64,000 nucleotides of DNA from Vibrio sp. UCD-FRSSP16_30 (GTDB lineage Bacteria > Pseudomonadota > Gammaproteobacteria > Enterobacterales > Vibrionaceae). The DNA is taken from positions 20,954 through 84,953 of the forward strand of contig NZ_LZFW01000007.1 of NCBI RefSeq assembly GCF_001676025.1. The letters are read 5' to 3'. Position numbers and translations under genes: made by a program. The first letter of the stretch is position 1. Each line of letters starts with the position of its first letter. The notes under the pieces are model-generated. The model was not told where the DNA came from and made no database searches. It was given only the letters and a program-made list of their open reading frames with translations. This document shows, piece by piece, positions 10,513-19,575 of this stretch.

Positions 10513-11353
10513 TCTACAAAACATCATCATTGCAGTCATTGTCTGTTGGTTAACGCTGTTTGTTTTAGTCCCCAATTTAATGATTATTGCCACCAGTTTT
10601 TTAACTCGTGATGATGCCAATCTTATTGATCTGACTTTCACTTTCGATAACTATGCCCGATTAATTGACCCTTTGTACGCCAAAGTACTGTGGCACTCAT
10701 TTTATATGGCAATTATCGCCACCACGATATGTCTTGTCATTGGCTACCCTTTTGCCTACATCGTCAGCAAAATGCCGACAAAATGGCGACCTTTGATGCT
10801 ATTTTTAGTGATTGTGCCTTTTTGGACTAACTCATTAATCAGAACTTATGGCTTAAAAATTGTGCTTGGCACACAGGGAATATTCAACAAATCTTTAATG
10901 GCCTTAGATATTATCGACAAGCCGATACGAATTATGTACACCGAAACCGCGGTCATGATTGGCTTGGTCTATATTTTATTGCCATTTATGATATTGCCCC
11001 TTTATTCCGCCATCGAAAAACTCGACAGAACCTATATTGAAGCGGCCAAAGATTTGGGTGCTAATAAACTGCGCACGTTTACCAAAGTCATATTGCCCCT
11101 AACGATGCCAGGCATCATTGGCGGATGCTTATTAGTACTTTTACCTGCGCTAGGAATGTTTTACGTCGCCGACCTCCTAGGCGGAGCGAAAAACTTACTC
11201 ATTGGTAATGTCATCAAAAGTCAGGTACTCAACTCCCGCGATTGGCCTTTTGGCGCAGCCACCAGCATAGCGTTAACTCTAGTAATGGCGATTATGCTTT
11301 ACGCCTACTATCGAGCCGGAAAGTTATTAAATAGAAAAGGGGAGCTAGGCTAA
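10493..11353 (+). CDS. potB: Spermidine/putrescine transporter permease PotB
   Basis: This is one of two permease subunits of the polyamine importer, with six membrane segments. The EAA loop ([26 protein letters not shown]) that docks on the ATPase is clear. I chose the first of two adjacent ATG codons because GGGAGG lies nine bases upstream, inside the end of potA. Overlap with potA and with potC by single-base-level junctions indicates translational coupling. Confidence 0.95.
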   Translation: MMSKKFNLQNIIIAVIVCWLTLFVLVPNLMIIATSFLTRDDANLIDLTFTFDNYARLIDPLYAKVLWHSFYMAIIATTICLVIGYPFAYIVSKMPTKWRPLMLFLVIVPFWTNSLIRTYGLKIVLGTQGIFNKSLMALDIIDKPIRIMYTETAVMIGLVYILLPFMILPLYSAIEKLDRTYIEAAKDLGANKLRTFTKVILPLTMPGIIGGCLLVLLPALGMFYVADLLGGAKNLLIGNVIKSQVLNSRDWPFGAATSIALTLVMAIMLYAYYRAGKLLNRKGELG

Positions 11354-12123
11354 TGGGACGCACACTTAGGTTTAGCTTTATGAGCTTGGTGTACGCATTT
11401 TTGTACCTGCCCATCATAGTGTTAATTGCCAATTCATTTAATGCCAATAAATTTGGTATGAAATGGGGTGGATTTACCACTAAATGGTATGAGAGTTTAG
11501 TCAATAACGACAGCTTAATGCAGGCCGCGTGGCACTCATTAAACATTGCAGTTTTCTCGGCAACTGCTGCGACCTTAATCGGCAGTCTTACCGCTGTGGC
11601 GCTTTTCCGTTATCAATTTAAAGGTAAAAAAGCGGTCAATGGCATGTTATTTGTGGTGATGATGTCCCCTGATATCGTAATGGCTATCTCTTTGCTGGCA
11701 CTGTTTCTTGTGATTGGTGCGCAGCTAGGGTTTTTCACCTTACTGATTGCACACATTACGTTTTGCCTACCGTTTGTGGTGGTCACGGTTTACAGTCGCT
11801 TAAATGGATTTAATGTAAAAATGCTGGAAGCGGCCAAAGACTTAGGCGCAGGTGAATGGACGATACTCAAAAAAATCATCTTACCGTTGGCGATGCCTGC
11901 GGTCGCCGCAGGGTGGTTACTGAGCTTCACCTTGTCATTAGATGACGTCATTATTAGCTCTTTTGTAACCGGCCCTGCTTATGAAATATTGCCTTTGAAA
12001 ATCTATTCAATGGTTAAAGTTGGCATCTCTCCTGAGGTCAATGCATTGGCTACATCGATGTTGGTAGTGTCATTAGTCTTGGTAATAATTTCACAGCTTA
12101 TTGCACGAGAAAAAGTGAAGTAG
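11353..12123 (+). CDS. potC: Spermidine/putrescine transporter permease PotC
   Basis: This is the second permease subunit, with about six membrane segments. Its EAA loop reads [21 protein letters not shown]. The start codon overlaps the potB stop (TAATG), a typical coupled junction. Length (256 residues) matches PotC. Confidence 0.95.
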   Translation: MGRTLRFSFMSLVYAFLYLPIIVLIANSFNANKFGMKWGGFTTKWYESLVNNDSLMQAAWHSLNIAVFSATAATLIGSLTAVALFRYQFKGKKAVNGMLFVVMMSPDIVMAISLLALFLVIGAQLGFFTLLIAHITFCLPFVVVTVYSRLNGFNVKMLEAAKDLGAGEWTILKKIILPLAMPAVAAGWLLSFTLSLDDVIISSFVTGPAYEILPLKIYSMVKVGISPEVNALATSMLVVSLVLVIISQLIAREKVK

Positions 12124-12237
12124 TCTAGAATTATCAAGTTATCCCTCCTGCCGAATATACCAATCAGCAGGTTAATTACTCTTGTTCATTAAGGCTTTGT
12201 CATTAAAGCTGTGAAGTGACTAAAAGATGGAAATGTG

Positions 12238-13272
12238 ATGAAACGTAAATTGTATGCGACCGCCCTTTTTATGGCGACACTGTTCTCTCTCCCAGCATGG
12301 TCTGCGGACAAAGAACTGTATTTTTATAACTGGTCAGAATATATCCCAGACCAAGTGTTAAAAGACTTTACTAAAGAGACTGGTATCAAGGTGATTTATT
12401 CAACCTATGAGTCTAACGAAAGCATGTACGCCAAGCTTAAAACACAAGGTTCAGGCTATGATTTGATTGTACCTTCTGCCTACTTTGTCTCTAAAATGCG
12501 TAAAGAGGGCATGCTACAAAAGATTGATAAATCGCAACTTAAACATTTTGCCGATCTTGATCCTAAATATCTTAATAAGCCATTTGACCCAAGCAACAAT
12601 TACTCTATCCCTTATATTTGGGGCGCAACTGGCATCGGTGTGAATACCGATATGATAGACAAATCCAGCATCACCAAATGGGACGATTTGTGGGACAAAA
12701 AGTGGGAAGGTCAGCTAATGCTGATTGATGACACTCGAGAAGTGTTCCACATTGCATTAACTAAGCTTGGCTACTCACCTAACACCACCAACCCAGACGA
12801 AATTAAAGCCGCCTATGAAGAGCTTAAAAAGCTGATGCCAAATGTCTTGGTATTCAACTCGGATTTCCCTGCAAACCCTTATATGGCGGGTGAAGTGTCG
12901 CTAGGTATGTTGTGGAATGGTTCTGCTTATATGGCTCGTCAAGAAGGCGCTTCAATTGACATCGTATGGCCTAAAAAAGGCACTATTTTGTGGATGGACA
13001 GCCTAGCGATCCCATCTGGTGCTAAAAACACCAAAGCGGCGCACATGATGATTGATTTTCTACTGCGCCCAGAAAACGCGGCCAAAATTGCTTTAGAAAT
13101 TGGCTACCCAACACCAGTCGCTACTGCCCAAGCGTTATTACCGAAAGAATTCTCTGAAAACCCGAATATCTACCCTCCTCAAGAGGCACTAGATAACGGT
13201 ACTTGGCAAGATTCTGTGGGTGACGCCAATGTATTGTATGAAGAGTACTATCAAAAACTCAAAGTAGAATAA
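12238..13272 (+). CDS. potD: Periplasmic polyamine-binding protein PotD
   Basis: This is the substrate-binding protein for the PotABC importer. A signal peptide ends near LPAWSA, and the mature start ELYFYNWSEYIPDQVL is diagnostic of PotD/PotF proteins. About 344 residues. It follows potC after a 114-base gap. Some vibrios carry two tandem potD copies; only one is present here. I prefer the ATG to the GTG one codon earlier. Confidence 0.95.
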   Translation: MKRKLYATALFMATLFSLPAWSADKELYFYNWSEYIPDQVLKDFTKETGIKVIYSTYESNESMYAKLKTQGSGYDLIVPSAYFVSKMRKEGMLQKIDKSQLKHFADLDPKYLNKPFDPSNNYSIPYIWGATGIGVNTDMIDKSSITKWDDLWDKKWEGQLMLIDDTREVFHIALTKLGYSPNTTNPDEIKAAYEELKKLMPNVLVFNSDFPANPYMAGEVSLGMLWNGSAYMARQEGASIDIVWPKKGTILWMDSLAIPSGAKNTKAAHMMIDFLLRPENAAKIALEIGYPTPVATAQALLPKEFSENPNIYPPQEALDNGTWQDSVGDANVLYEEYYQKLKVE

Positions 13273-13311
13273 GCGAATAATGCTTTTCTGACTGTTATTT
13301 GAAGACATTAA

Positions 13312-13348
13312 AAAGCCCGCAGATGATTTCATCGCGGGCTTTATTTTT
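13312..13348 (+). terminator. Terminator of potABCD
   Basis: The stem AAAGCCCGC / GCGGGCTTT is extended inside by GATGA / TCATC around a two-base loop and is followed by a T run. It ends the polyamine operon. Confidence 0.9.
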
Positions 13349-13371
13349 AGACCGTATCCACTAAGCGAAGC

Positions 13372-13566
13372 GTCAACTAGGTAGGGCGAACGCATGAGCG
13401 AACACTTATCGACCAATCATGTACATCATCTCCACAAGACGCCGTGAAATCATCCTTGATGGCTTCATAGTGGCATCCATGCTACAAATCCATGCAACAA
13501 AGGCTTGTTCCGCTAATGCACATGATTTTGTTCAAATAACGTTCGTGATCTCACCCTAGTCAACTA
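13372..13566 (-). mobile_element. MITE-like repeat, copy A, with 8-bp target duplication
   Basis: The element proper covers 13380-13558 and is read on the minus strand from TAGGGTGAGATCACGAACG to TTCGCCCTACC. It shares roughly 93% identity with two other copies in this window. GTCAACTA flanks it at 13372-13379 and 13559-13566, as expected for target-site duplication. The right-hand duplicate includes the stop codon of the desaturase gene, so the insertion hit the stop codon and restored it. Imperfect terminal inverted repeats (TAGGGYG) are visible. Confidence 0.85.
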
Positions 13567-14688
13567 AGCGAAGCGCTTTACTTGGCTCATCCAAATTTGC
13601 TGCTGGGACTGAAATTGATCTTTAAGTTGCTGATGGTGAATCATAAACACTTCCAACTCATGACTTTTTAAAACCTGCTGCTTTTTGTTCTGCAATAAGT
13701 GCTTTTTGCTATTGTAGTAATCCTGCATGCTTTCAATCAGAGACTCAAATTCTTGCTCCAACTTAGTGGTAATAGAAGGACAAGCGTTCATCTCATTAAG
13801 CTTATGATTGGCATTTTGTAGCATCATCATAGCGCGCGCTTTTTCAATTTTAAATTGCGGTGTGACACGCAGCTTTTCGGTCCAACCAATCCAAGAACAC
13901 GCTTTAATTAACCACTTCGTCGGATCGTAATGCCACCAACAAATCCCATTGCGATAGTCGTTCTCAAATAGATGATGGAAGTTGTGATAACCTTCGCCAA
14001 AAGTAAAGAATGCCAGTATGCCGTTATCTCTCGCCGAATTCTTTTTGGTAAAGGTTTGCTTACCCCAAATGTGCGCTAACGAGTTGATAAAAAAGGTGGT
14101 GTGATGACTTAAGACCAACCTTACAGCGCCAACCACTAAAAACATTCCAATAATGTCATTATAAATAATGCCCAGTAATATCGGGAATCCAAAGTTAGTC
14201 GCTATCGCAAGTGGACCATAATATTTATGTTGCCACTGCACTACCCTATCCTTTTTCAAATCACGACAGTTTTCATAGTTCGAATAGGTTTGCTGATTAT
14301 AATCACGCAACATCCAACCCATATGCGAATACCAAAAACCGCGTGATGCCGAATAAGGGTCTTTCGAGTCATGATCCACATGCTTATGGTGCTCACGATG
14401 ATCGGATGACCAGTGAAGGGCGCTATTTTGCAAAGAAAATGCACCGCCAATCGCAAAAATACCTTTCAGAATCGAATTAGCCTGATACGTCTTATGACTC
14501 CAAAGACGATGGTATCCCGCAGTAATGGACAGATTAGTAAAACTAAACGCAATAATGAACCAGATTAGATGTGCCCAGTTCAAGCCATAGCTAAAGGCAT
14601 ACCAAGGGGTAATGACCACAGCTAATAATAAACTCGATACAAATATAAAGATGTTAAACCATAGTAAAGGTGGACGTTGAGTGCTCAC
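13564..14688 (-). CDS. Membrane fatty acyl-CoA desaturase (Delta9 type)
   Basis: This enzyme introduces a cis double bond into acyl chains, using a di-iron centre. The three histidine boxes of the DesC/OLE1-type family are present: HRLWSH, HREHHKHVDHD and HNFHH. Four or more membrane segments surround them. I chose the GTG preceded by GGAG, which gives MSTQRPPLL; a longer start is possible but has no ribosome site. The C-terminal tail is long, helical and glutamine-rich. The stop codon lies in the target duplication of repeat copy A. Confidence 0.9.
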   Translation of the reverse strand: MSTQRPPLLWFNIFIFVSSLLLAVVITPWYAFSYGLNWAHLIWFIIAFSFTNLSITAGYHRLWSHKTYQANSILKGIFAIGGAFSLQNSALHWSSDHREHHKHVDHDSKDPYSASRGFWYSHMGWMLRDYNQQTYSNYENCRDLKKDRVVQWQHKYYGPLAIATNFGFPILLGIIYNDIIGMFLVVGAVRLVLSHHTTFFINSLAHIWGKQTFTKKNSARDNGILAFFTFGEGYHNFHHLFENDYRNGICWWHYDPTKWLIKACSWIGWTEKLRVTPQFKIEKARAMMMLQNANHKLNEMNACPSITTKLEQEFESLIESMQDYYNSKKHLLQNKKQQVLKSHELEVFMIHHQQLKDQFQSQQQIWMSQVKRFA

Positions 14689-14882
14689 GGTAACTCCATT
14701 TTTCAGTTTCAGCTTACAACTGTTCGCTAGAATATCTGGCTTATTGCCGTAAATCAAATAGCGTGATCACATTGAAAGTAAAATTATGTTGCTGTTCGAA
14801 GCGGAATTTATCGAAATTAAAGCTTGAGTAGCTTTAAAAATAAAGCCTAAGCCGTGAACAATCAAAACTAGATCCAAACTCA

Positions 14883-14927
14883 AACGACCAACTGCATTTC
14901 ATTAAAAATGCTTGTTGGTCGTTTTTT
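14883..14927. terminator. Strong hairpin, probable end of the receptor/CobN-like operon
   Basis: The stem AACGACCAAC / GTTGGTCGTT has a second inner stem (GCATTT / AAATGC). The longest T run is on the plus strand, but no plus-strand gene precedes it. It lies 46 bases past the DUF2149 gene and probably terminates that minus-strand operon. A plus-strand small RNA ending here cannot be excluded. Confidence 0.7.
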
Positions 14928-14972
14928 GTTTTCGCAATAGATTTCTTCGTTCTGAGGAGGTTCTAGCCGTCG

Positions 14973-15278
14973 TTACTTTTTATCCGCAGGCACGTAAATA
15001 AGCCGTCCATCATCTAGCATATAGGTTTGTCCGGCTAGGCTGCCTACCCCTTCACCTATTTCATCAGAGGTTTCATAGCGGGTCATGGTTTCACCATCTT
15101 TAATGGTGATTTTCATGTTTTCCTGCCCCGGATTTTCAATTAAAACTGAATTATCCGGTAATTGACTACTGGTTACGTTCAGTATCATCAAAAATGCCAT
15201 GATAATGGCGAACAGATCTACCATATTAATTATCGATAAGATGGGATCATCGGCGTCATCAGATTCAAGAAAGCGCAT
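14973..15278 (-). CDS. DUF2149 (ExbD-like) membrane protein
   Basis: This 101-residue protein has one N-terminal membrane segment (IINMVDLFAIIMAFLMIL) carrying an Asp at residue 21, then a small soluble domain. DUF2149 proteins are found next to CobN-like and ExbB-like proteins in archaea and Bacteroidetes. The intramembrane Asp resembles the proton-carrying Asp of ExbD, TolR and MotB. I infer an ExbD-like partner of the upstream ExbB-like gene. Its start overlaps that gene's stop by one base, and it is last in a four-gene operon. Confidence 0.8.
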   Translation of the reverse strand: MRFLESDDADDPILSIINMVDLFAIIMAFLMILNVTSSQLPDNSVLIENPGQENMKITIKDGETMTRYETSDEIGEGVGSLAGQTYMLDDGRLIYVPADKK

Positions 15279-15754
15279 TATTTTTGCTCCTTGAGTTCAA
15301 TAGCGCACATATCCTCTAACATCCAACGACGACGAATGGTCATGATGCTAAAGGTAATACTGGCGGCGATCAGCGCTAGTATCGATGCCGAAAATGCCAC
15401 GATCATTTCTTGAGCAACCTTATCAATCGCGCCTTCTCCCATTGCGACCAATGCAGGGCCAATGGCAATCATGGTGGTGACAATACCTAACATTGGACCT
15501 GAGCGACTCACGATGCGCAGCGGTTCTAATTGCTTGATAATCCAGAGCTCTAACTGGTCACCTTGATAGACATTTTTTGCCTTAGCGTAGCGGTGCAGTA
15601 TTGGTACATAGCTTGAACGTTGGCGTTGAATAAACTCCATAGCAAAGCGCCCAACGCTATAGAGCGAATAAACAGCAATAATGATGACCAGCACCATAAT
15701 CGGTTGCATGAATAGGGTTGCGAATTGGTAAATTAAACTTTCTAGTTGATTCAT
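15278..15754 (-). CDS. MotA/TolQ/ExbB-family proton channel subunit
   Basis: This 158-residue membrane protein has the MotA/TolQ/ExbB core: SRSGPMLGIVTTMIAIGPAL, then the helix AFSASILALIAASITFSI. Family members form a ring around an ExbD-like peptide and convert proton flow into mechanical work. The start overlaps the CobN-like stop by four bases (ATGA) and the stop overlaps the DUF2149 start, so the three should be made together. It is distinct from the TonB2-type ExbB encoded 10 kb away. Confidence 0.87.
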   Translation of the reverse strand: MNQLESLIYQFATLFMQPIMVLVIIIAVYSLYSVGRFAMEFIQRQRSSYVPILHRYAKAKNVYQGDQLELWIIKQLEPLRIVSRSGPMLGIVTTMIAIGPALVAMGEGAIDKVAQEMIVAFSASILALIAASITFSIMTIRRRWMLEDMCAIELKEQK

Positions 15755-18700
15755 TTTTCATCTCGATAAATAAAGTGTTGTCGCACTGCGCCAAAGGCAA
15801 TGCAGGCAAAAATAGCAATGATAAGGAACAGCATTTTTTTGTCGCTCATTGACTGCGGTTCTTCATAGGCTGGGATTTCTTGCATCACATTGCCTGAGAC
15901 TGTGGGCGCACTAGGCGCTTGCCCTGCACTGCCAGATAAACCAAAGCCAGCGGCAGTCTGCTCAATAAACTCAGCGGTCACGTTATGGGTTTGATGATAA
16001 TCCACCATAGACTCAAGCTGCTGATGTCGCTCTAGTAGTGCTTGTAACCTTGCCTCATCAGCTTCCCAATAGCCTTTACGCACCGCTTCTAACATACGTT
16101 CAATGATTTGCATTTGGGCGGCAGGTTGATGCTGTTTAAACCACTCATTTATCCCAAGATCGTGCTTATCATCTATATACACTTCACTTAATGCTTCCCA
16201 CTGATAATCACTCACGGTTTCTGGCGCCGTTACCTGCCAGCCGAATAAATTGTTAGTGATATCAAGCATATTAAGTGCGCCAGCGTAACCTTCATCTTGC
16301 ATAGCTTTGATCCAAACTGGATTCATGTAGCGAGCATTGAGCTCTTCGGCGATAAATTTACCGGCAGAAACCGTGCGACTGTTAGACTCCCTTAAATCAT
16401 TAATATACAGAGAAGGATCTTGACCTGATGCTCGACGTACAGCGGCGGCTAAGCCACCGAGATATTCAAAAGGATGATCGGTTGATAGCAAGCCGTGCAG
16501 ACGACTGGTTCGAGTCATAACCGCCGCATCAACAGAGGCTAACTGAGATTCAAATAAATTGGTGTCACCCAATTTTTCTCCCCAAACCTGCGTGCCATAA
16601 GCGTATTGCAGTCGGTTGGTAAATTGTTCACCAAGTGCATCATCGTCTTCCCAGTCTTGCGACTGAACAGCAAGATGGTTGACTCCACTGCCATAGTCAC
16701 CCGGTTCATTGCTAAAGATCCGCAGTGCCGACAACATAGACGCACGTTCACTGCTATAACCAAGATCTCTAAGCTTATCGCTCAATTTTTGGCTATTTTT
16801 AGCTATAGCATTACCATCATCAAGCTGACTAAGTTGCTCAATCGCATGACTTAGCTTTAGCATAAACCCGTCAAATTGATCGCGATAAACTGATGTTGCT
16901 TGAATAACGACATCAATGCGCGGATGAGTAAGCTCCGAGGTTGGAATGATATCAAGGCGAAGCAAATTGCCGCCTCGATCCCAAACCGGTTTTAACCCTA
17001 GCGCACGTAATACCTGAGCTTCTAGCATGCCAAAGTGACGTTGGGTTTCTCCTGCCCACAGCGAAAAAGCAATTTTATTTGGATACTCGCCATTTTCCGC
17101 TAAATGTACATCCAGTAAGTTTTGCAGCTCTTTTTCTGCCGCAGTATAAGCCTGTGAACTTGGGACTTTGGCTGGATCAAAACCAAACAGATTAGTGCCA
17201 CTGGTGGTTGATGGATTTTTCAATGGATCGCCGCCACTCCCCGCTTTTAAAAACCCGCCATTCATGCCCGTAATCAGTGCTTCTATCTCACCCGGTTGGG
17301 ACAAGGATTGATAAGATGTGACAATGCTTTTTGCCACAGTTTGTCGCGCCGGTTCAACACTGGTTGGATCTTGCAATGCTTGGCTTAACCACTGGTAAGG
17401 CTTGGTATGCTCAAGAGGATCAAGACTGCCTTCAAACTGTTTCCAGAAATTAGCAGGCTCATCCATAAACAGCTTTAGGTACTCATCACCTTGCTGCTGC
17501 AAAATGGTGTACAGAATATCTTGCTGTGATTTTGTATGTCCAAATACATGTAAGCCCAGCGGCACCGATGATGCAGCGAGTCTATCGATATGCTCTTCGA
17601 GCTCATCCAATACATCGTCAAAATGATTTTCAAGCTCGGTTGCCTGCTCATTAATCGAGACACCCATATCATCAAGGACATTAAGCTCTAGTATTTTGTT
17701 GCGCAGTGATAGTTGAATCTCATCTTTGACCGAACCTGGTAGCGCTGTTTTGTAATCCCCTAGCAGACGATTTAGCTCAACGTATTCACCATATAACCCC
17801 GCAGGACCAAACGTTGGCGTTTGATGACTAATGATGGTCGCACGGCCTCGGCGTTTTGCCTGAATCGCTTCGGCAATATTGTCTTGAATGTACGGATATA
17901 AGACCGGAAGGTCACCCAAAGTAAGAAATGGGAAATCGTTTCTTGATAACCCTCTAGATTTACCCGGTGTCCATTCTTGGGTGCCGTGAGTACCTAAGTG
18001 GACTAACGCATCTAGATTGTTTTCTTGATATTGCAGTTGCAACCACAGATAAGCGGCAAGATACAAATGATTGGGTGGCTCTTTTACTGCATGAATAGAA
18101 TGGCCAACTTCTCCAGCGCGAGGAGGCTGTGGCAGTAACCACAAATTGCCTTGCTTGAGCAAAGGAAACACAAAAGCGGGTTCACCATTAACTTGCAGTA
18201 ACCCCTTATAACGCAATGGATGTCCCCACCACTGATTGACAAAAACGCGCGTTTCCATCGGCATCGTTTTATACCAACGCATGTAAGATCTCAGTGGCAA
18301 AGCAACGGCGTAGCCTTTATCTAAAAGTTGTTGAAGCTGACTTGGTTGGTAGTAGCCCGATAATAATTCCTTGGCATCAGCAATGACTTTTTGCTCATCA
18401 AGCTGCGGAATATCAAAGCCTTCTTCGCGTAAACCACTGGCAATACTTGATATGCTAAGTGGAATGTTAAGGTTTGAGGCCGAAATATTTTCAGCCCCAG
18501 CAGGTGCATTCCAAAACATAACGGCTAAAGACTTATCCTGAGTCACTTTTGTTTGCAGGCGATAATAAGAGTGAGCACGCCCAAACAATAGCTCCAACTG
18601 CTCTGGAATGTAGTGTTTATCAGTATCACTTTCAGCAGAAATCACTAGTGGGTCTGTTAACCCCCATGTTTCTGGCGTAGAAAGCATGACTGATGCACTG

Positions 18701-19572
18701 CGCTGATCAATTCCAACATCGCTATTTCGCCAATCATCAATGGTCCCACTACGATAATGCAGAGTTTGGATCATTGGCACATTCAGCTTTGCTAGCTCAC
18801 TCTTACGCTGTTCACCTTTCTGCAAGTGCGTCATATTGACTAGCATGGTTGGTTTGATGTCATTCCATGGCCAATCCAGTCCATTATCGTTATCTAAATA
18901 GAAAATAACAGGAGTGATATTAGCTTTATTAGCCGCTTCAATCAGCTGGTCAAGCGGTTCAAATTCTTGATTGGTAATTTGGTTTCGCGCAGTGACAAAG
19001 CCCACCAGCGGTTGATCTTTGTTGTATTTTACAGATTTTAAATAGGCATTAAGATCCGTCGTTGTCCCTTCATTATAATAAATGCCGTGTGATGGCACAC
19101 GCTCTGCTACAGGCAAGTTTTTAAGTGAGCGACCATTATTTTTCGCATCGATAGCAGCAAAAAACGCATTATAATTATTCACTGTGCCATTAAGGTAATA
19201 GCCCATGAGAATACGATGGAATCCTGTGTCGATTTGGTCGCTTGCACTTGGCGGCCCCCCACCCAGCATTACCCAATTTTTAGTCTCGGGAATGGATGAA
19301 ACAATCTCCATTAACCTTTGACGGTCGGGTCTACGAGGGGTGTCTAATACCACCAAATCAACATCATTTAACAGGCCAACATTGTATTCCAACGGAGTGT
19401 AGCTAACTAACTCAACTTGTTGATTATTAGCGTATTGTTTAAGGCGCTCTATTTTGGCATGAGGGACAAAATCCGTATGCACTATAGCAACTTTCGTTGC
19501 TACAGCAGGCGTTGACAAAAACAATAAAAAGCAGCCAATAACCATGGCTGCTTTGTTTATTAAATTATGCAT
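15751..19572 (-). CDS. Exported, membrane-anchored CobN-like chelatase subunit
   Basis: This 1273-residue protein belongs to the CobN/BchH family, the large metal-inserting subunit of cobalt and magnesium chelatases. The core signature HLGTHGTQEWTPGK and TLGDLPVLYPYIQDN ... EAIQAKRRG is clear. Unlike cytoplasmic CobN it begins with a signal peptide (FLLFLSTPAVA) and ends with a single membrane helix (KKMLFLIIAIFACIAFGAV) and a short basic tail. The catalytic mass is therefore periplasmic. No CobS/CobT or ChlI/ChlD ATPase lies nearby. The layout matches HmuS of Bacteroidetes haem loci. It starts three bases after the receptor gene. Confidence 0.9.
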   Translation of the reverse strand: MHNLINKAAMVIGCFLLFLSTPAVATKVAIVHTDFVPHAKIERLKQYANNQQVELVSYTPLEYNVGLLNDVDLVVLDTPRRPDRQRLMEIVSSIPETKNWVMLGGGPPSASDQIDTGFHRILMGYYLNGTVNNYNAFFAAIDAKNNGRSLKNLPVAERVPSHGIYYNEGTTTDLNAYLKSVKYNKDQPLVGFVTARNQITNQEFEPLDQLIEAANKANITPVIFYLDNDNGLDWPWNDIKPTMLVNMTHLQKGEQRKSELAKLNVPMIQTLHYRSGTIDDWRNSDVGIDQRSASVMLSTPETWGLTDPLVISAESDTDKHYIPEQLELLFGRAHSYYRLQTKVTQDKSLAVMFWNAPAGAENISASNLNIPLSISSIASGLREEGFDIPQLDEQKVIADAKELLSGYYQPSQLQQLLDKGYAVALPLRSYMRWYKTMPMETRVFVNQWWGHPLRYKGLLQVNGEPAFVFPLLKQGNLWLLPQPPRAGEVGHSIHAVKEPPNHLYLAAYLWLQLQYQENNLDALVHLGTHGTQEWTPGKSRGLSRNDFPFLTLGDLPVLYPYIQDNIAEAIQAKRRGRATIISHQTPTFGPAGLYGEYVELNRLLGDYKTALPGSVKDEIQLSLRNKILELNVLDDMGVSINEQATELENHFDDVLDELEEHIDRLAASSVPLGLHVFGHTKSQQDILYTILQQQGDEYLKLFMDEPANFWKQFEGSLDPLEHTKPYQWLSQALQDPTSVEPARQTVAKSIVTSYQSLSQPGEIEALITGMNGGFLKAGSGGDPLKNPSTTSGTNLFGFDPAKVPSSQAYTAAEKELQNLLDVHLAENGEYPNKIAFSLWAGETQRHFGMLEAQVLRALGLKPVWDRGGNLLRLDIIPTSELTHPRIDVVIQATSVYRDQFDGFMLKLSHAIEQLSQLDDGNAIAKNSQKLSDKLRDLGYSSERASMLSALRIFSNEPGDYGSGVNHLAVQSQDWEDDDALGEQFTNRLQYAYGTQVWGEKLGDTNLFESQLASVDAAVMTRTSRLHGLLSTDHPFEYLGGLAAAVRRASGQDPSLYINDLRESNSRTVSAGKFIAEELNARYMNPVWIKAMQDEGYAGALNMLDITNNLFGWQVTAPETVSDYQWEALSEVYIDDKHDLGINEWFKQHQPAAQMQIIERMLEAVRKGYWEADEARLQALLERHQQLESMVDYHQTHNVTAEFIEQTAAGFGLSGSAGQAPSAPTVSGNVMQEIPAYEEPQSMSDKKMLFLIIAIFACIAFGAVRQHFIYRDEK

Positions 19573-19575
19573 CCA

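Noticed and set aside
14784..14830. Tiny plus-strand frame (MLLFEAEFIEIKA) before a strong terminator, as a leader peptide or small RNA
   Set aside because: No ribosome site or promoter is clear, and the hairpin is better explained as the terminator of the opposite-strand operon.
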